Of a stretch of 64,000 nt of DNA, positions 60,890 through 64,000 are shown piece by piece. The first letter of the stretch is position 1, and every line of letters begins with the position of its first letter. The stretch comes from Piper betle (lineage: Eukaryota > Streptophyta > Magnoliopsida > Piperales > Piperaceae). A program made the translations under genes and the position numbers. The notes below the pieces were generated by a model. The model was not told the DNA's origin. It was given only the letters and a program-made list of their open reading frames with translations, and did not search any database. The stretch covers positions 1 to 64,000 of the forward strand of contig JAURVB010014715.1 of NCBI GenBank assembly GCA_033002965.1, read 5' to 3'.

Positions 60890-61285
60890 AGGCATCTTAT
60901 CCGCCTCTCACGCAAACTCCCATAAGACCCTGCGCTTTTCCTGTGCGGGTACTAACCCTCTCGCCTACCGACGCGTGGCCAAGTCCGACGTGGCGCGGTT
61001 GCTTGGAGTTTAAAACTCCCCGCGCGCTTCGGAGACCCGAAATGAGCGGGATAAAATAAAACACGCGGGCCCCACGAAAATTGTGGGCCCGCTCCGGGAG
61101 ACGGTGAACTGCTACGAGACAGAAGGCTGTGGGAGCGGGTTTGTGGGGCCAAGGTGACGTCAGCCACGGTGATACCGACGGGCCCACCGGCATGCGGACC
61201 CCAATGGGTTTTCCTTTATTTTTAAAATGCACGTGGGTGGCGGTTGAGGGCGGCCAAAGGGGTGTAATTTTTACGAACAACAGCT
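60890..61285. promoter_or_regulatory. Isolated GC-rich island with ACGT-core motifs and a GGGCCC hairpin
   Basis: About 400 bp of GC-rich DNA in AT-rich surroundings. It contains GACGTGGC (60987-60994), the palindrome TGACGTCA (61155-61162), CACGTG (61230-61235), several TGGGCC/GGCCCA words, and an inverted repeat GCGGGCCCCAC / GTGGGCCCGC (61065-61092). These are binding words for plant bZIP/bHLH and TCP factors. No recognisable coding sequence adjoins it; a 130-codon frame on the minus strand has no known similarity. It could be a promoter for an unseen transcript or an orphaned promoter fragment. Confidence 0.4.
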
Positions 61286-62297
61286 TCACTGATCATGAAT
61301 TTACAGAAATGGGAAGTGTAACAATTTTTTCCGTTTCAACAGAAAAAATAAAAACTAATCCCTCGATCTCATTGTGAATTATGTAATGGGTAAAATAGAG
61401 ACAATAGATATTTTTTACTAATGTTGAGAAACCAAGGCCATCGGTTCTTATATAATGAGATATTTTGTTTCTCAAAAAAAAAAACTTGAAAGACTTTATA
61501 AATTGGAGTTAACTTTTTTAACTAATTAAACCTGGCCAGCTCGGATCAAACTTATTGTCACGGGATTTACTTGCAATGTACACCAAATTGACACCTATTT
61601 AAGATTTGTATTTTTTTGGGCTACTAGGATGTTATTTTACATCGTCACGATAACCCGTAATGATATAATATGGTGTGATTGTTTGAGTCAATGAATGCTG
61701 CAAGAAGGAAACGTGATCATCAATTCATGGGCAATCGAGAACACAAATTATTATATTTTTCAAACATGACTTCTTATATACTCGAGATGGTAATATTTAG
61801 CTAGTGAAAATGACATTCCCGATAGCGAGGCAATTGCCTGGACCACAATAACGCTACGATTCCTCACGATGTTTGACAATAGATAAACGAAGCAGATGTG
61901 CATAAGGCCAAAAAAACATTGGGAATCAATCCCACCACTGCTTGTTGGTTGTTAATGCAAAACTTCAATTTAATGTTAGGGGTCTTATATGATTTTACTC
62001 ACTCGTTGTCTTTTACAGTTTAGGCTGGTTTTGAGTTAGTTCAATTTTTAAACCGTGAATATTAATCTTAGATAACCGCATGAGTATATAATGAATATTG
62101 AGTATACCTAATATACAAATGATAATTTCAATTTTACTATAAAAAAGTATGAGTTATCAGTATATACATGAAATATTTTTTTATTTATGTTAGACTAGGG
62201 TTTTATAGCTAAATTTAGGTCGTTGCAACGTTTAATATTCATTTGAGTTTTTTAGAGTACTTCTTTTGCATGCAACATATGAATTTTGGACTATTGA

Positions 62298-64000
62298 TGT
62301 AACACCCCAATCCGGTTTACACTCAACCCGGACCAGAACGGTTACAAAAGATCGAATTACTCGTAAACCGATTAAGTTGGCTGACCCAAAACCTAAACAG
62401 CTACGACATAACCCTCTCGACGTCTCAAGATGGAGCATGCCGCTAATGCGCAAACAATATATGAATGAAATGCAAAACCCTAACAGGATACTACGTGAAT
62501 GTCATAATAATCACCGCACCAAAATAATTAAAATAGCAACAAATTTCATAAAACCTGGAATAAAACGGACAAAACCTCCCCTAAAAGTGCAATAAGGGGA
62601 CGACCTGTTAAAATACGACACAATATCGTATATATATAAAACAATAATTTATATCGTATTAGACTTCAAATCATCCACACATACTGTAATTGGGTCTAAC
62701 CCACCTGCAATCTCATACTCAGCTCATTTGATTCCTTTTCATTTCAGCACAGCACATCATTAGAGCTTTTCTCAAACGATTTTCACATATTTCTAAAATA
62801 AGGCATACAAACCTCACAAACACATGCATAAATACCAATATGTAAATCTACAACAAAAGCCAATCACATCACATCTTACGCAAAAGTCGGCGCGGCACCA
62901 GGTATGTGTGTGCAGTGCAAGTGCTACTCCTTCGTTGAGGCCGGTATACACCAATAATCATCCTCACCTACATATAGTAGAAAAACGTCAGCAACGGGTG
63001 TCACTGGTCCGGAAATAACTAATTTCAAACTGGAACATGATAGCAAACTCTCATGGAAAGCAAACCATCATATATATCTTCCTCAAGAACTCTCATAAGG
63101 GCAACTACAGAGGAGCCATCGAGCAGCTGACTCAACAACATCCCAATCTATCTGGTACTGTGCCGCTCACGACACTTCTTTTCAGTACTTCACGTAAAAA
63201 TTTTATCCTAAGCCCTCTCCGAACTTCCATATTACTCCTGGCCTTGAGCACGTAGACCGAGCACTCTCAGGCAGTCGCCTTTAGTACCCTTTGAACCACA
63301 AGTCTGGACATGCACTGTACTAAACAGTACCCGTAAACCTCCACGTCCTCCGGGTGTGAGGAACTCAAACGCGGAGTTGTCAGGATCCCTCGGGAATGGA
63401 ACAATCCGCTGGCACTAATTCAGAGCCCGCTTTGACTGGCACGGCATCCGCTCATGGTACGTGCAGTCGACTCATCTTTTCTTGTCTCACTGAAAACTCA
63501 ATAAAACTATTTATAGGGTTGGGTCGGGATTTATTATAATAGGCCCGAAGGCAACTTGAGGTGGATCTTATTTTCGAAAACAAACTCGAGGGATCTCATC
63601 CTCGAGGGTTATTAATTCTGAAAAACATCGACCAGGTGACCCGTGTTAGGTGGGGTCCAATAAATCATCCACCTGACACATCCTATAATCAATAAATCAA
63701 ATCACTGATAGAATAGAGCGATAAAACCTGAGAAGCATGTCCTAACGGACTTGTCAGAAGCTCCAAGCGCAGTCTCCTGCCTAGACGGTGAGCTCTTCCA
63801 ACGAACCTACATGAACATAACTATTTACTAACGCTCATACATATATGATGCACGCCTATATAACTAATATATCCACATGCATACAATCATCTAATCAAAC
63901 ATGACAATCATCTTGACAATTACCCTACATCTCTAATTGTCAAGCAAGTTAATAATTTTATTATTTCATATGTTACCTATTACCTAGCACTTTTAATTCC
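62298..64000 (-). mobile_element. LTR-like block, probably Ty3/gypsy-type, running off the right edge
   Basis: The block starts TGTAACACCCC, the reverse complement of GGGGTGTTACA, a terminus seen in many plant gypsy-type LTRs. From there to the window end the composition changes sharply (more C and G, no AT-rich runs until about 63800). No genes, polypurine tract, primer-binding site or gag-pol frame are visible, so the element's extent and orientation are guesses. Confidence 0.4.

Noticed and set aside
60897..61289. 130-codon minus-strand open frame
   Set aside because: Explained by local GC content; no domain, and promoter-type motifs dominate the segment.

Overview
The window is nuclear DNA of a flowering plant. 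All the protein families have plant-type members: a PBS1-like cytoplasmic kinase, PRT6, a type-2 metallothionein, and a KIN-7 kinesin with a C-terminal RING. Genes carry many short introns with GT..AG borders, and the intergenic DNA is AT-rich and full of transposon remnants. Details of KIN-7, PRT6 and the metallothionein remind me of monocots, but this rests on memory of homologues, so the clade is uncertain.

Layout: (1) 1-3492 (+), transcription elongation factor IWS1, lacking its first coding exon; its intron at the left edge is a degenerate ~70-bp tandem repeat. (2) 4653-7080 (-), an APK1/PBL receptor-like cytoplasmic kinase, complete in six exons. (3) 7.1-12.1 kb, intergenic, with two adjacent hAT-type non-autonomous elements (7671-8182 and 8815-9727). 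(4) 12110-29680 (+), the N-recognin E3 ligase PRT6, about 17 coding exons. One extra base in exon 6 breaks an otherwise collinear reading frame. (5) 31124-32617 (-), TIM9. (6) 33584-34320 (-), type-2 metallothionein. (7) 34.4-39.9 kb, intergenic, with a second copy of the 0.9-kb hAT element (37378-38258). (8) 39951-42007 (+), cohesion-establishment factor DCC1, with E2F-like and GGCCCA promoter motifs. (9) 44438-46095 (+), a decayed clade-C PP2C gene. (10) 48311-57862 (-), a KIN-7D-like kinesin with a C-terminal RING, 24 coding exons, again with a single-base frame break (exon 16). (11) 57.9-64 kb, gene-poor, with a GC-rich island rich in ACGT cores (60.9-61.3 kb) and an LTR-like block starting at 62298.

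The genes do unrelated housekeeping or signalling jobs (elongation, immune-type kinase signalling, N-degron proteolysis, mitochondrial import, metal binding, cohesion, microtubule motor); I see no operon or cluster logic. The most novel-looking item is the pair of ~0.9-kb elements with GAATCGG-rich arms, a GC-rich core and perfect 8-bp target duplications. The most consequential items are the two single-base frame breaks in conserved genes. These are either assembly errors or real lesions that would remove the RING and C-terminal parts of PRT6 and KIN-7.
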